The notes beneath the pieces are model-generated. The model did not search any database and was not told the DNA's origin. It saw nothing but the letters and a program-made list of their open reading frames with translations. A stretch of DNA of 64,000 bases, from positions 82,156-146,155 of the forward strand of contig JNEU01001111.1 in assembly GCA_000697475.1 (NCBI GenBank), written 5' to 3'. This document shows positions 50,423 to 62,856 of this stretch, in pieces; positions within the stretch are counted from its first letter, which is position 1, and each line of letters opens with the position of its first letter. The DNA is from Lichtheimia corymbifera B2541. Taxonomy: Eukaryota > Mucoromycota > Mucoromycetes > Mucorales > Lichtheimiaceae. A program made the position numbers and the translations under genes.

Positions 50423-53400
50423 ATGGGGAAACAAAAAAAGCGATGTGATGCCTCCAACCTATCCGACCTTGCAACATTGACTACTACTGTACCCAATGAG
50501 AGCGATATCTGTGGATGTCTCAAGGCGAGATATGAACAACGACAGCAATTTACGTGGATGGGATCAAAACAGCTGGTGGTGTTGAAGGAGCCACACACAA
50601 TGTCCATGGACAATGAGCATCAAATGGGATTGGATTATGTTGCTGATTACAAAGACACGACGAGTCGACAACAAGAGGACAAGTTGATGCAGCGACCACC
50701 ACACATCTTTGAGCTTGTAAATCGAGCGTATTTCCATATGCGACGAACAGGGATTGATCAAGTTGTGACTTTATGGTAAGCACATGTGAATATTTGGAGT
50801 GGTGGTGATAGTGTAATTATAGGCATCACGGCGCATTTCTCACATTGTTCTCTATAGTGGAGTGGTGGGTTCTGGGAAGACATATGCTCGGAACATGGTT
50901 ACCCGTCAACTGGTACGACTTGGGAGCCATAAGAGGGAAAGCAAAATTCAGACGCAGTTTGTCCATGCACAACGTGTACTTGATACATTTGGCAACGCCA
51001 CCACTGTACAAAACAATGATGCATCGCGATTTGGATATTATGCAGAGCTCCAATTCAATGATCGTGGTCGTATGGTGGGAGCAAAGATTATCCATCACTT
51101 GTTTGATAAGGAACGACTATCCAAAACCAATGAACACAACTTTACGGTCTTTTATCAACTTGTGGCGGGGTGTTCACCAGAAGAACGCAATGCCCTCCAA
51201 TTACAACAGGACCATCAGTTTCGTTACCTGCCTACCACAACAAAGAGCACAGAGGCAACACCTGATTCATTAAAGCAGCTAAAGTCGTCTCTCAAACTCG
51301 CTGGGTTTCGCCGTGAACAAGTGTCCCGCATCATGCAATTATTGGCTGCCATTTTGCATCTTGGTGATTTGACGTTCTTGGATCCTACCAATAATCAGGA
51401 TGCTGCCTACGTCAAGGATGTTGATCAGCTCAATCTCATTGCCGATTTTCTTGGAGTGGATTCACGAGCTCTTGAAAATGTATTGGTATTCAAGACGACG
51501 ATGATACGCAAAGACTTGACAACATTGATACTGAATGCCGATCAAGCTTCGACTCAGCGTGATGAACTTGCAAAGACATTATACGAGCTCTTGTTTACAT
51601 GGATGGTGAAAAGGGTCAATTCCAAACTTTGTGTCGACGATGATGGTGGTGGTGACAGCTTTCATGCATTCATCAGCGTGCTCGATTTTCCAGGCTTGCA
51701 GAAGCAATCACCTAGCAACGACTTTTATTCGTTCCTTGTCAATGTGGCTAATGAGCGTATACGCAAGTTTACAATGGATCAGCTGCTTACATATCAGCAA
51801 CAATGGTACGACAACCAAGGCATTGATCATCTTGTTACACGTGTGGCACCTCTCACAAGCATTGACAAACTGACGGACCTGTTGGAGCGACCATCACGTG
51901 GCGTGTGTGCTGTAATCGAAAGCATGACAGAGAAAAAGAAAAAGAAAGACATCTCAGACACTGATATGATCGATTCACTCATCAAATACAATGGCAACCA
52001 TGACAATTTCTCCATCCATAATGCACCAGGCAGTCAGCAACGGCAATTTGCAATCCAACACTTCAATGATCATCAAGTAGTGTATGACCCCAATGGCTTT
52101 TTGGTGGCTAATCGGAATCAAATATCCGTCGATTTCGTTTCACTTTTCTTGGGTGGTGTCGGGATGCAGTCATCATGGAATGCATTCATTATGGAACTGT
52201 GGCAAAAGGATATGCTCAATATTCAAACACACCCAAGGAACCCAGATGCCATTGTATCAGCGCAACAAAACATCAAGCGTGCACCATCACGTCGTCAAAG
52301 CCAGCGACGACAACAGCAATTGAAAAAGAAGCAGAATAATGAAGATCACAACAACAACAACAACAACAACGCTGCAACTAGCATAAGACAACTGCATGCA
52401 TCTTTTGATGAAATGATCGACTCTCTCAAGGAATCTAATTTGTGGACCGTTTATTGTATCCAACCCAACACAAAGCAGCAGCAGGCCGCCAATTTCGATA
52501 CCTCATGCGTCATTGAGCAAATCAGAATGTTCGACATGGCACATATGGCTCGCACATCAGTTACACAGCATGCAATTTGTTATACACATCATGAATTCCT
52601 TGAACGATATAATCGGCCGCTACAGTCCTTAGGGCTTTTGTATCATGATTCTCTTCGATCACAATTGGATAATATTGCGCATGATTTCAACTTGTCACAT
52701 TCGGATGCTATCATTGGTGATTCAAGGGTATGTAGTGATAATATATACTACATAATAATGAAGCATGATACTGATATATAATGGATAATATGTAGATCTT
52801 TTTATCGTTCGATGCATGGCGGATGTTTGAGGATCAGTTACGGGAATTGGAAAAGAGAGAGCAGGGAGCAAACAAACAACAAACACAGCATGCACCTCAA
52901 CAAGATGAGATATCCGAGGCACCACCACAGCAGCCTTCTGGATCCTCTTATTCTGATGACGAAGTTTATGTTCAACAACACCCAAGCAGCGACAATAACA
53001 ATGACAATTCGGTGTATGGATCTGACAGCTATACCTATGATGACATGATGTTACATAATCAGCAACGTAGTACGGAGCCTGACAATCTCGATGAGACGGA
53101 TGAAGATGAATCCAAGCAGTCAGCTGCAAGAAGGCGATGGCTATTTTTCGTGGCGATTTGTACTGGGTGGATCCCATCCAAATGTCTCATATGGTGCGGT
53201 GCCATGAAACGCAAAGATGTGCGTATAGCATGGCGTGAAAAAGTGACGCTGTGTATGCTGATTGCTCTCATGTGTGCGGTGATTATATGGTTTCTGGTCT
53301 TTTTCGGCGAGCTTGTATGCCCTCATCAAGCGGTTTATTCAGACGACGAGTTGGCAAGCAATAGCCAAAAGGACAAAGCCTATGTAGCCATCCGTGGAGA

Positions 53401-56288
53401 GGTGTTTGATTTGACCAGCTTTGCTCCCCATCATTACCCCAGTAACATCATCCCTATGGATACTGTGCTTGAATATGGTGGACAAGATATTAGCGATCTC
53501 TTCCCTATGCAAGTGTCCGCTCTTTGCGATGGGGTCACAGGCGAAGTGTCTCCTTACGTTTCGTTGAACTACCAGGTGAATTTGACGGATGACAATGCCC
53601 AGTATCATGATTTCCGATATTCCTCTGGATTCTATCAGCCTGATTGGTATTATCAGCAAATGATGATGCTACGGAAGAATTTCAAGCTGGGTCATATGGG
53701 ATACGAGCCAAAAGCCATCAATGATCAAGCAAGCTCGGAAACGACTCAAAATGGGATCAAAACGACACGCAAATGGGCTTATATTGATAACCATATTTAC
53801 GATTTAACAATGTACGATATGGGTGGCCGATATGCAGCTGCACCTCCTGATCAGCAACCGCCAACTGATATCGACTTGAATTTTATGCATCCATCTGTTG
53901 TGGCATTGTTTCGACAAAAATCGGGTGGTGATATTACAAAGGATTGGGCTGAACTTCCGCTCCCTGCCGCTGTCAAGCGACGACAATTGGTGTGTTTACG
54001 CAATCTCTTTTTCGTTGGCATGTTGGATACACGGAATTCTGCAAGGTGTCAGTTTTCAACCTACCTCCTGCTCATTGTCACGTGCCTCTTATGCGCAGTC
54101 ATTGTATTCAAGTTTGTGGCAGCTTTCCGCATTGGCAGCAAACGTGTACCTGAGGAATTGGACAAGTTCGTTATCACGCAAGTGACATGCTATACCGAGG
54201 ATGATGAGTCATTACGGAAGACGATCAATTCTCTGGCCACGCTTCGATATGATGACAAGAAGAAGCTGCTTTTTATTATTTGCGATGGGATGATTGTTGG
54301 CAGTGGCAATGACAGGCCTACTCCACGCATCGTACTTGATATTCTTGGTGTTGACTCGCATGTGGATCCAGAGCCGCTTTCATTCTTTTCGGTTGGCGAA
54401 GGTCAAAAGCAGCACAACATGGGGAAGATATATTCTGGGCTTTATGAAACAACAGGCCATGTGGTACCCTATTTGGTGGTCGTCAAAAGCGGCAAGCCAA
54501 CAGAACGACAAAAGCCTGGTAACCGTGGCAAGCGTGATTCACAGCTCATCTTGATGGAGTTTCTGAACTGTGTACACCACGACTCGCCCATGTCACCGCT
54601 ACAACTTGAGATGTATCACCAAATGAAGAATGTTATCGGCGTTAGTCCTCACCTTTACGAATATGTGCTGATGGTGGATGCAGATACCGAAGTGATGCCT
54701 GATAGCCTTTCGTTTATGGTCTCATCCATGTCGCATGATTCCAGGATTATTGGTCTGTGCGGGGAAACCGAATTGAACAATCGCAATGCTAGCTGGATCA
54801 GCATGATACAGGTAAGAAAACATTCTTGCTATAAATCAATGTGCATCTCACTCAATGGATTTATAGGTCTATGAATACTTTATTTCACATCACATGATCA
54901 AAGCCTTTGAATCACTCTTCTCCACTGTGACATGCTTGCCTGGATGCTTCACAATGTATCGGATCCGCAGTATTGATGGCAGACGAGCACTTTTCTGCAG
55001 CAGCGATATTATCAATGATTACCATGTCAACAAGGTCGACACACTGCATATGAAAAACTTGCTATATCTTGGAGAGGATCGCTATTTGACCACATTGCTC
55101 CTGAAGCATTTCCCAAGTTACAAGACCAAATTCGTATCGCACGCTCAATGCAAAACCAATGCACCTGATCAGTGGAGTGTGCTTGTTTCTCAACGACGAC
55201 GATGGATTAATTCAACTATTCACAATCTTGGGGAACTCGTTTTCTTACCTCGACTATGTGGATTTTGCTGTTTCTCCATGAGATTTGTGGTATTGATGGA
55301 TTTGATCTCAACACTGGTCATGCCTGCCATGGTGGGGTATCTCGGTTATCTGATCTACAAGTTGGCGACCATGAAAGACACGATCCCGATATTGACCATC
55401 ATTGTTTTGGGCGGAACGTATGGACTGCAAGCATTGTTGTTTATTGTGAAACGACGTTGGGAGTATATCATGTGGATGTTGGTGTCGATCTTTGCCATCC
55501 CAGTGTTTTGGTTCTACATCCCGCTGTATTCATACTGGCACTTTGATGACTTTTCATGGGGCAACACACGTATCGTTGTTGGAGAGAAAGGCAAAAAGAT
55601 AGCAGTGGGTGAAGAAGAAGAGTTTGATCCTAAATCCATCCCTACAATGACATGGTCAAAATACGAAAAGATGCTCTTGGCCGAAGATTATTGGAGCGAT
55701 GGTATGTCTCAAGGCAGCAGCAGCAATAGTAGAAGCAGCTATACACACCATAGCCGTGTAAGACCACCAGCATCAACGCTCTTAAACAACAATAGCCGCG
55801 ACAATTTGAGTATGGGCTATCCTCCACTTTCGGTTGTGCCTTCCACCACAGGATTTTATACCACGGAAGGTGGTAGTATCATGATGCCGTCATCTGCATC
55901 GATCCCCATCATGTCTATCGGATATCCACCTGTATCTACCGGCAACATGCAACAGCAACCATCACATGGCTCAATGAATTCATTTTCCCATATTCAAGAT
56001 CATCAACCACAACGACCTCAGTTTATGCGCATGCATTCTTCAGCAACCATGATACCTGACGCAGCAATTGATGGTAGCTCATTGGATGACATGCAAGGTG
56101 GCACAGATCGTCCAACCAACGAGGAGGTTTTGTCTCAAGTTAAGCGCATTCTCTCGACATCTGACCTTACCAGGGTGACCAAGAAGCAAGTGCGTGAAGA
56201 ACTGCAACGGGTGTTTGGCGTTTCTATGGCAACGCGCAAGGATTATATTAACAGCTGCATCGAAGAAGTCTTACAAGGTCGTCTATAG
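50423..56288 (+). CDS. Chitin synthase with myosin-like motor head, class V/VII
   Basis: Makes cell-wall chitin at the plasma membrane. Four exons (50423-50775, 50858-52727, 52796-54811, 54867-56288) give exactly 1886 aa. Order: myosin-like head with P-loop GVVGSGKT (residues ~119-126), switch I NNDASRFG, an altered switch II DFPGLQ (~392), and an Asn/Gln-rich insert; a membrane helix (~893); a cytochrome b5-like domain ([15 protein letters not shown], ~936); then the GT2 catalytic region with VDADTEVM (~1368) and QRRRW (~1522), several membrane helices, and a C-terminal DEK_C helix bundle ([17 protein letters not shown] onward). Head-to-head with the metallopeptidase gene. Confidence 0.96.
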
Positions 56289-56505
56289 AACGCAGATCTC
56301 TTACATATACATATACCAACAATTACTATCCATGTATTTTCTTTTCATTGTAATCTTTATTGATATGAATGATCACATGTTTCAAATATACGCATGATTC
56401 CATATCTGAAGCAACCCTTCTCTTTCGCTTTTGACACTATAATCATCCTTTACTACTACTATTTCTTGTCTTCACTGCACCGATCTTGACTTTTTTTACA
56501 ACGCC

Positions 56506-58253
56506 ATGTCATTGACTGCACCATCACCAACCTCTCACCCACAGCAACCTGCTGCACAACCAAACTCAACACTACGCGTCGGTGCACAGCCTTCCTCACA
56601 CACAACGTCCAAGCGTATCGCTTCACCAACACCACTATTCGTACACCCCACGACGTCAAATAAGAAAGCAAGAACAGGAGGTACGTTGCTTTGACATGAC
56701 AAGCCTGGACACGTATACTTACATGATATTTTTCAAGTGCCCACTTATCGCAAGGCAGGCATCTATCCATCACCCCCACCTCCTACTACCCCTTGATCTT
56801 TTTGGAATTACCAACCACGTTGTGTATAGCAGCCTTCTTTGGATGGTGCTGATGGTCATTTGATTTTTCAAGAAAACCATATCCTTGGTGATCGCTGCAA
56901 GTTGGGAATTGGCTGGTGGTGATGATGAAAGGAATTAATTCTAACCTTCTTGTTGCAGATATCACGCTTTCAAAGATTGGCAGGGGAACGTTCGGTCAAG
57001 TGTTCAAATGCCATGATCTTCTTTTGGATAAGCCATGTGCTGTCAAAGTCATTCGAAGCACACCAAAGTATCGAGAGTCGGGCAAAATTGAGCTGAGAGT
57101 ACTGGAAAAGCTTCAGGAAACCAAATGTGCCAATGACAAGTAAGTTAACCCACGATCCTTATCGCCACAAGACTTATCTTAATCTTATCTATCGCAGCAG
57201 ATGCGCCGAAATGCGTGCACATTTCTTCCACGATCAACACATTTGTATGGTTTTTGATCTACTCGCCAAGTCTGTCTTCGATTTCTTAAAGGTAAACAAG
57301 TTCTTGCCCTTCAAATTGGAGCATGTGAGGAGCATAGCTCATCAATTGCTGCAAGGTGCTGCATGTAAGACTCATCCTGAAAGAATATTTGGGGTTGTTT
57401 ATTTACTCATTCCATGCTACAGATCTCCACAAGTTAAAGCTTGTTCACACCGACATAAAACCAGAAAACGTAATGCTCGTCGATGCAGCGTCAAAATTAG
57501 AGCGTTTCACCATGACTACGGATAAAGGTGTTGGCAAGCAGGTAAAATATGTAAGAAGCATGATCGATGTAAGTAGCTAATCTATTGTTGAAAGGCGTTT
57601 GTACGATATATCCCATATAACAGTGATATCCAGCTTGTCGATTTTGGTTCAGCGACATTCGAGAATGAGTTTCATGCAGCTACTGTATCCACTCGTCATT
57701 ATCGTGCCCCCGAGGTAATACTAGGCTTGGGATGGTCGTATCCTTGCGATATTTGGTCAATTGGCTGCGTCGTGATGGAGATGTCTACTGGAAATGCGCT
57801 ATTTGATACCAGAAATGATGATGGAGAGCATCTTGCTATGATGGAAAAGGTCCTTGGTAGCTTCCCAAAAAACATGATACAAAAGGCGAGGTATGTAGAC
57901 GTTACAAACAAGTTCCACGTTCTCTTTAATTGACGCCTCATATGGCCAGCTCCCAATCACAACAATACTTTAATGACGATGGACGTGTACACCCTACTCA
58001 GCTGCATAATCAAGTTGAAGCTTTGGATGTAAGTCATTGCTAATGGTGGTAGTAGGCATGTGTTCGTTGATACGATCTTTTGTTGCAGGCCATGGTCATT
58101 CCAGAAAGCGAGCATTGCCGATTGTTTATTGATCTTATGCACATGGTGCTTGCCCTCGATCCTAGCAAACGTATCACTGCAGAGGAAGCGTTACAGCATC
58201 CTTTCTTTGACCGGGAATATGATAAAATGATTGCTGAGGATGACAACAATTGA
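56506..58253 (+). CDS. LAMMER dual-specificity kinase (Kns1/Lkh1/CLK)
   Basis: Phosphorylates SR-type splicing factors and other targets. The N-terminus is Pro/Ser/Thr-rich (exon 1, 56506-56680). The kinase core has [80 protein letters not shown] and [11 protein letters not shown], the LAMMER-type word. It ends [12 protein letters not shown] with a short tail to TGA 58251. The 3' exons splice cleanly. The 5' junctions around 56797 and 56911 do not meet canonical donors in the needed phase, so the N-terminal model is incomplete. Family call secure; gene model provisional. Confidence 0.88.
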
Positions 58254-58545
58254 ATGCATGGTTTACAATATAGTGGTCTTTTCGAATCATCTTTTCCTTG
58301 CCATAATGTCCTGGATCTTTTTCCATGTTTCTACGGGGTGTGTTGTGTGTGCGTTCCACATGGTCTTTACCATGGATCATATTGTACTCCTCCTCTCCGA
58401 CCCATCACAACGGCTGGCACAGCCTTGTGTTTCTGTCGACATGTTACGCCAGGTCTCCAGGACACAAACAATACGGGCACATTGCTCTTTTCCCTTTACT
58501 GCTCTTCCACACCTCCGCAACAACAGCTTCTCTCCAATTCGCCCC

Positions 58546-59716
58546 ATGGCCTCCCTTGTCATTGAACAACTCAATCCGCCGAGTGCAGATCCACAATACA
58601 AAAGTCGTCAAGTCGATCCCGATTCAAATGCGTTTGTTTTATCCTACCCGAGAGGTTAGCATTACTCATTCTACTCGTTCCACTGTATATACTAATATAT
58701 ATGTATAAGGTGCTTATACCGGGATGCGTACTGTCAATAGAACTGCAATAGTCGAGCTCGACTCGCATATCAAGCGTATTACAAATTCACTCTCACTATT
58801 GAAATTTGTCCCTGACGGCCAGCAAGGTGAACCAGAGGATGTCACTCGAGATATGGAGCCATACCGCCAGGTCGATAGCTTGCAAGAAAGATTACTCCCA
58901 TTGTTGAAGGCTGGATTAACTGCTTTTAAACCTGATGGAGCCAATGAAATCAAGGTCGTGGTTATGGTGGCCTATTCATACGAGGTGAGTTTCATTGTTT
59001 AAAAGATCGCAACACTGGCTGATTATGCATAATACAAAGAAACGACGTCCTTGCTTTGCTGCTCACTTTTCAACATTAACACGTCCTCCTAACCATCGTA
59101 TCAAAGTGGTGGTGCAATCAAAAACAAGAGACAATCCGGTTGTCAAGGATTCCAAATGGGTGCAGTGAGTAATATAAACTTACATATGTCTGTGCATTCG
59201 ACTTACATCAATTCATACAGGGAACGAGCAACCATGAATGACACAAAGGGCGAGGATGTGAATGAAGTCGTATTATCCGATGATAGCGGCAATCTATACG
59301 AAGGCATGTCATCCAACTTTTTTATTGTCAAAACACGCAACGATGGCCAGCCTGTTGTTGTATGCGCACCTCTTGAACATATTCTATTGGGCACGGTTAT
59401 GAAGATTGTCATGAAAGTCTGTGAGAAACACCAGATACCAATCGAATGGACATTTCCACAAGCTTCGGATGCACGGAATAACAAGTGGGAAGGATGCTTC
59501 ATCACCAGTACTTCAAGGCTCTTATTGCCCATAGAAACCGTGTATTTCAAGGATGGAAGGTATATGGTGATGGGGGAGGATCCATGCATGATTGTACTCA
59601 CGATGTCTTTATTAATTAGCCCAACAATTCACTTTACTGAGCGTTCCCCAACGATCGATCTGTTGCAAAGTGAAGTCCAACAAGAGATATACCAACGAGC
59701 CCACAAGATCTTGTAA
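58546..59716 (+). CDS. Class IV aminotransferase-like PLP-fold protein
   Basis: Resembles branched-chain aminotransferase/aminodeoxychorismate lyase fold-type IV proteins. Five exons (58546-58654, 58710-58984, 59040-59164, 59221-59559, 59620-59716) give exactly 314 aa. Motifs: GAYTGMRTVN, IKVVVQSKTR, EVVLSDDSGNLYEGMSSNFF (family E-G-x-x-S-N-x-F) and HILLGTVMKIVMK. The usual catalytic Lys before this block is not obvious; SKWVQERATM is the nearest. An in-frame ATG at 58441 would add 35 residues (MLRQVSRTQTIRAHC...), rich in Arg and without acids, a possible mitochondrial presequence. The last intron (59560-59619) is exactly 60 nt and open in frame, so retention would still code. Confidence 0.75.
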
Positions 59717-60560
59717 TTAGCACATGTACTTTGAACATAGAATACTTTTTATTAAATGTGATCCTTATCCAATGGAAACAACAATGATGACACTGAAATA
59801 ATGAAACCATACAAGAATCAGCAGCAAGGGCTAAGTCTGATAACCCTGCCATGTGAATCGACGTGCTATAAAAGGCGGCATCTATCCTAAAACCATGTAC
59901 CCAATGGTCTACTGAAACGGTAGTATAAAAAAATGGAGATATCAAAAAGTTCGCAAAGACAACGAGGAAAACGTGTACAATGGTAGTGAGGGAAAGGATC
60001 ACTACGAATAAAGCTCACACTCACAAGCAGGATCCCCAACTAGATCACTTTAATATAAAAAGCTCACTGCTAATACAGATGGGATATATATATGCCGTTA
60101 AAATAAGATTTGAACCTGTGCTCGTTATCAAAAAGGTAATCTTAAAATGATGATACAGCAACAATGGTTATCAGAGGCGGCTACACAAAACAAACGAAAA
60201 CCAGCGGGGGGAAGATGGCGCGGGTCTCTTTGGGCCGTGTTGTGGGGTCACATGGTCCGTGTTGTATCCCTCAGCACAACACACTGGATGAATCAGCGGG
60301 GATGGCTATCCCTAGTGCCTTAAAAAGTTTAATCCGTTTGACGTGGCCTGCACTTGCCATTTTGATGAATTGGGCAATCGCACACGTAATTTTTTTGCAT
60401 GAATGTATTCTTTGTTGGTTAGCTGCATGGGCACGGATATAAGCCCCTACATAGCTCCTACATGAAATGATATAAATATGCGATAGACTCATCGTCGACA
60501 GAAAAGTAACGTTTATTGTTTATTGACCCCTCCTGTGATCTTTTTTATCCTTTGAATACA
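59717..60560. other. Intergenic region upstream of the NmrA-like gene
   Basis: No coding frame with support. A clear TATA-like box, gatataaatatg (60469-60480), sits about 80 bp before the next ATG. Confidence 0.45.
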
Positions 60561-61427
60561 ATGTCGGAAAAAGTATATGTTCTTGGTGCTACTGGCAACA
60601 TTGGTGCGGAAGTAACACAAGCTCTTCTTGACAGTGGTGTGCCTGTCACAGCCTATGTACGCAACCCTGCCAAGATGAAGCAGCATGATCTATTGACTTT
60701 GGTTCAAGGCGATTACGATGACTTGGCTCCTTTTGAAAAGTCAATCGGCGGACACACCCGTCTTTTCCTCCTGATTGCTGATCTCATCAATATGCCTCGA
60801 CTCAAGAAAGCCATCGCAGCTCGTGCTTATGCAGCGGGAGTCAAGCAAATTGTGGATGTCTCTTCTTTTACAGTGTCAGCTGGTGGCCGTCGTACGACCA
60901 TTGGCGCTGGCCATTCGCTTGCAGAAGATGCCATCATCGCTATGGAGGACCGTGGTACCTATGTTGCTTTGCGACCTGCACGTTTCATGTCCAATCAAAC
61001 ATGGCAAAATGCTCTTACGATTAAATCAGATGGCGTCATTTATGATACGGTGGACCCTGATGAACTCCAATCATGGATTTCCACAAGCGATATCGCCTGT
61101 CTTGCTGTCATTTGCCTCAAGGATCCCATTGAAAAGCATGGTGACATTGTGTATGAAATGGCTGGCGAATCCATCACACCCAAGGAACGCGCAGCTGTAT
61201 TTTCCAAGATCCTTGGACGACCAATTAGCTACAAGCAAATTTCAGTCGCGGATCGATACAATTATATCGTCGAAAATGTTGGAGCACCACATGGTGTTGC
61301 ACTTACTATCGCTGCTGGCATGTTCACAGGCTTTGAAGTTGTTAGTCCTGCTTTACCATTGTTGCTGGGTCGCGAACCTGAAACTATTGAGCAATGGCTT
61401 GAAAAGAACAAGAGTGCCTTTTCCTAG
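60561..61427 (+). CDS. NmrA-like NAD(P)-binding protein (SDR superfamily)
   Basis: Intronless, 288 aa. The dinucleotide-binding motif is VLGATGNIGAEVTQALL at residues 7-23, the NmrA/atypical SDR pattern. TAYVRNPAKM gives the NADP-type Arg after strand 2. YAAGVKQIVDVSSFTVSAGG and LRPARFMSNQTW match NmrA/quinone-oxidoreductase-2-like proteins. No classical YxxxK is seen, consistent with a redox-sensing or atypical reductase role. The substrate cannot be told. The lack of introns differs from most neighbours. Confidence 0.88.
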   Translation: MSEKVYVLGATGNIGAEVTQALLDSGVPVTAYVRNPAKMKQHDLLTLVQGDYDDLAPFEKSIGGHTRLFLLIADLINMPRLKKAIAARAYAAGVKQIVDVSSFTVSAGGRRTTIGAGHSLAEDAIIAMEDRGTYVALRPARFMSNQTWQNALTIKSDGVIYDTVDPDELQSWISTSDIACLAVICLKDPIEKHGDIVYEMAGESITPKERAAVFSKILGRPISYKQISVADRYNYIVENVGAPHGVALTIAAGMFTGFEVVSPALPLLLGREPETIEQWLEKNKSAFS

Positions 61428-61855
61428 GCGTAGCTTCTCAATTTATATAGGACGAATAAATATTTGCGTTGATCATTAAGCAGCTAATTATTGTGCGGGA
61501 TTTTTTTTATTAACATCGATCGTCTACTAGACCGGGTATCGCTTTCGATGCTACGAGATCCACCAAAAGAAACATGCGGTATTTGTTGATATACTTGTTC
61601 TGTAATGGCTCAATGGCGTCATGGATATATGATTCTCCAAGCAAAGAATACATCTGTCAGTATACAGTATGCGTTCATTATCTCATCGGATATACTCGTT
61701 GTTTGATCGTACCTAAGTCAAATCAGCTCGGATCAAGAGAGTTGAATGATCGAGATGAATGTTTGAAGTAGGTGCATCGTTCCCATGCAGTGAATTGAGC
61801 AGTAGTCGAAAATGGAGGAGTGAGCTATTAGCTCCCATTGTATGCATTGGAAATG
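61428..61855. other. Flank between the NmrA-like gene and the repeat array
   Basis: Polyadenylation-like aataaa just after the stop (61455-61460). No gene supported; a 65-codon frame at 61574 is uninformative. Confidence 0.4.
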
Positions 61856-61919
61856 ACGTTTGCATACCTGTCATGCATTGTCCCTGAAGTGCCGACTTCT
61901 TGACTCAGATACATGAACA

Positions 61920-62440
61920 GGCCTCTCTGCATCTTTGGCTCTATTAGGCTCTAGCTACTTGACAATCAACAAAGACCACTTGCCATATAGCACTACGCTT
62001 ACAGCATATGTAAAACATAAAGGTGCCTGTATCTCTAAACCTTACAATGAAACATGCGATCTTTCATAGAACAATATTGCTCGTCGGGGTGTAGCGCACC
62101 TTGTGTGGAAGTTTCACGATCCAGCTCGTCAATCCCAAATTTCGAGATGTCACCACCGGCCAAAAATATTTTGGTCGACCCACGATCTACTTTGGCAGGT
62201 GGTGACATCGCAGAATCTAGGATTGGCGAGCCTGATCGTGAAACTTCCACACAAGGTGCGCTACACCCCGACGAGCAATATTGTTCTATGAAAGATCGCA
62301 TGTTTCATTGTAAAGTTTAGAGATACAGGCACATTTACGTTTTTACATATGATGAAAGCATGATGCTATATGGCAAGTTATGTTTGTTCATTACGAAGTA
62401 GCTCGACCCTGATAGAGCGGAAGATGCGCAGAGGTGTGCA
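61920..62440. repeat. Large imperfect palindrome at the array edge
   Basis: Centre near 62178. The inner arms (62023 to about 62165 against about 62190 to 62332) are almost perfect inverse copies, e.g. gtgcctgtatctctaaac against gtttagagatacaggcac. The match continues outward through both flanking B elements to roughly 250 bp per arm with more mismatches. RNA from either strand could fold into one long hairpin. Confidence 0.85.
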
Positions 62441-62664
62441 TGTGTAACACAGCTCATTTGCATGATACTTCACAATGAACAAACATCACTTGTCATATAG
62501 CATCATGGTTTTAGCATATGTAAAAACGTAAACCTGTGTGTATCTAGGGTTGACAAGCCTAATCGTGAAACATGATTGAAAAGGTGCGCTCGACTACGAC
62601 GAGCAGTATTGTTCTATGAAAGAGCTTATGTTTCATTGTAATGGTTTGAGATAAATCTACTTTT

Positions 62665-62856
62665 ACGTTTTTACATATGCTGAAAAGCATGATGCTATAT
62701 GACAAGTGATGTTTGTTCATTGTCAAGCAGGTAGACCCTGATAGAGCGGAAGATGCGCAGAGGCGTGCATGTGTAACACAGCTCATTTGCATGATACTTC
62801 ACAATGAACAAACACCACCTAACGCAGAGCATCATGCTTTCAATATGTAAAAACGT
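62665..62856. mobile_element. B element, MITE-like unit with inverted ends
   Basis: A representative copy. It begins acgtttttacatatgctgaa and ends with the inverse word (atatgtaaaaacgt). The inverted ends are about 60 bp and flank a ~75-bp unique core with gagcggaagatgcgcag and a tttgcatgatacttc box. There is no coding capacity. It is called MITE-like from structure alone; no transposase or target-site duplication has been shown. Confidence 0.45.

Noticed and set aside
62035..62320. Mirror-image open frames on both strands starting MRSFIEQYCSS
   Set aside because: They exist because the DNA is palindromic and share no codon or domain features with genes. Similar frames at 63550 and 21.4 kb follow the repeat, not a protein.
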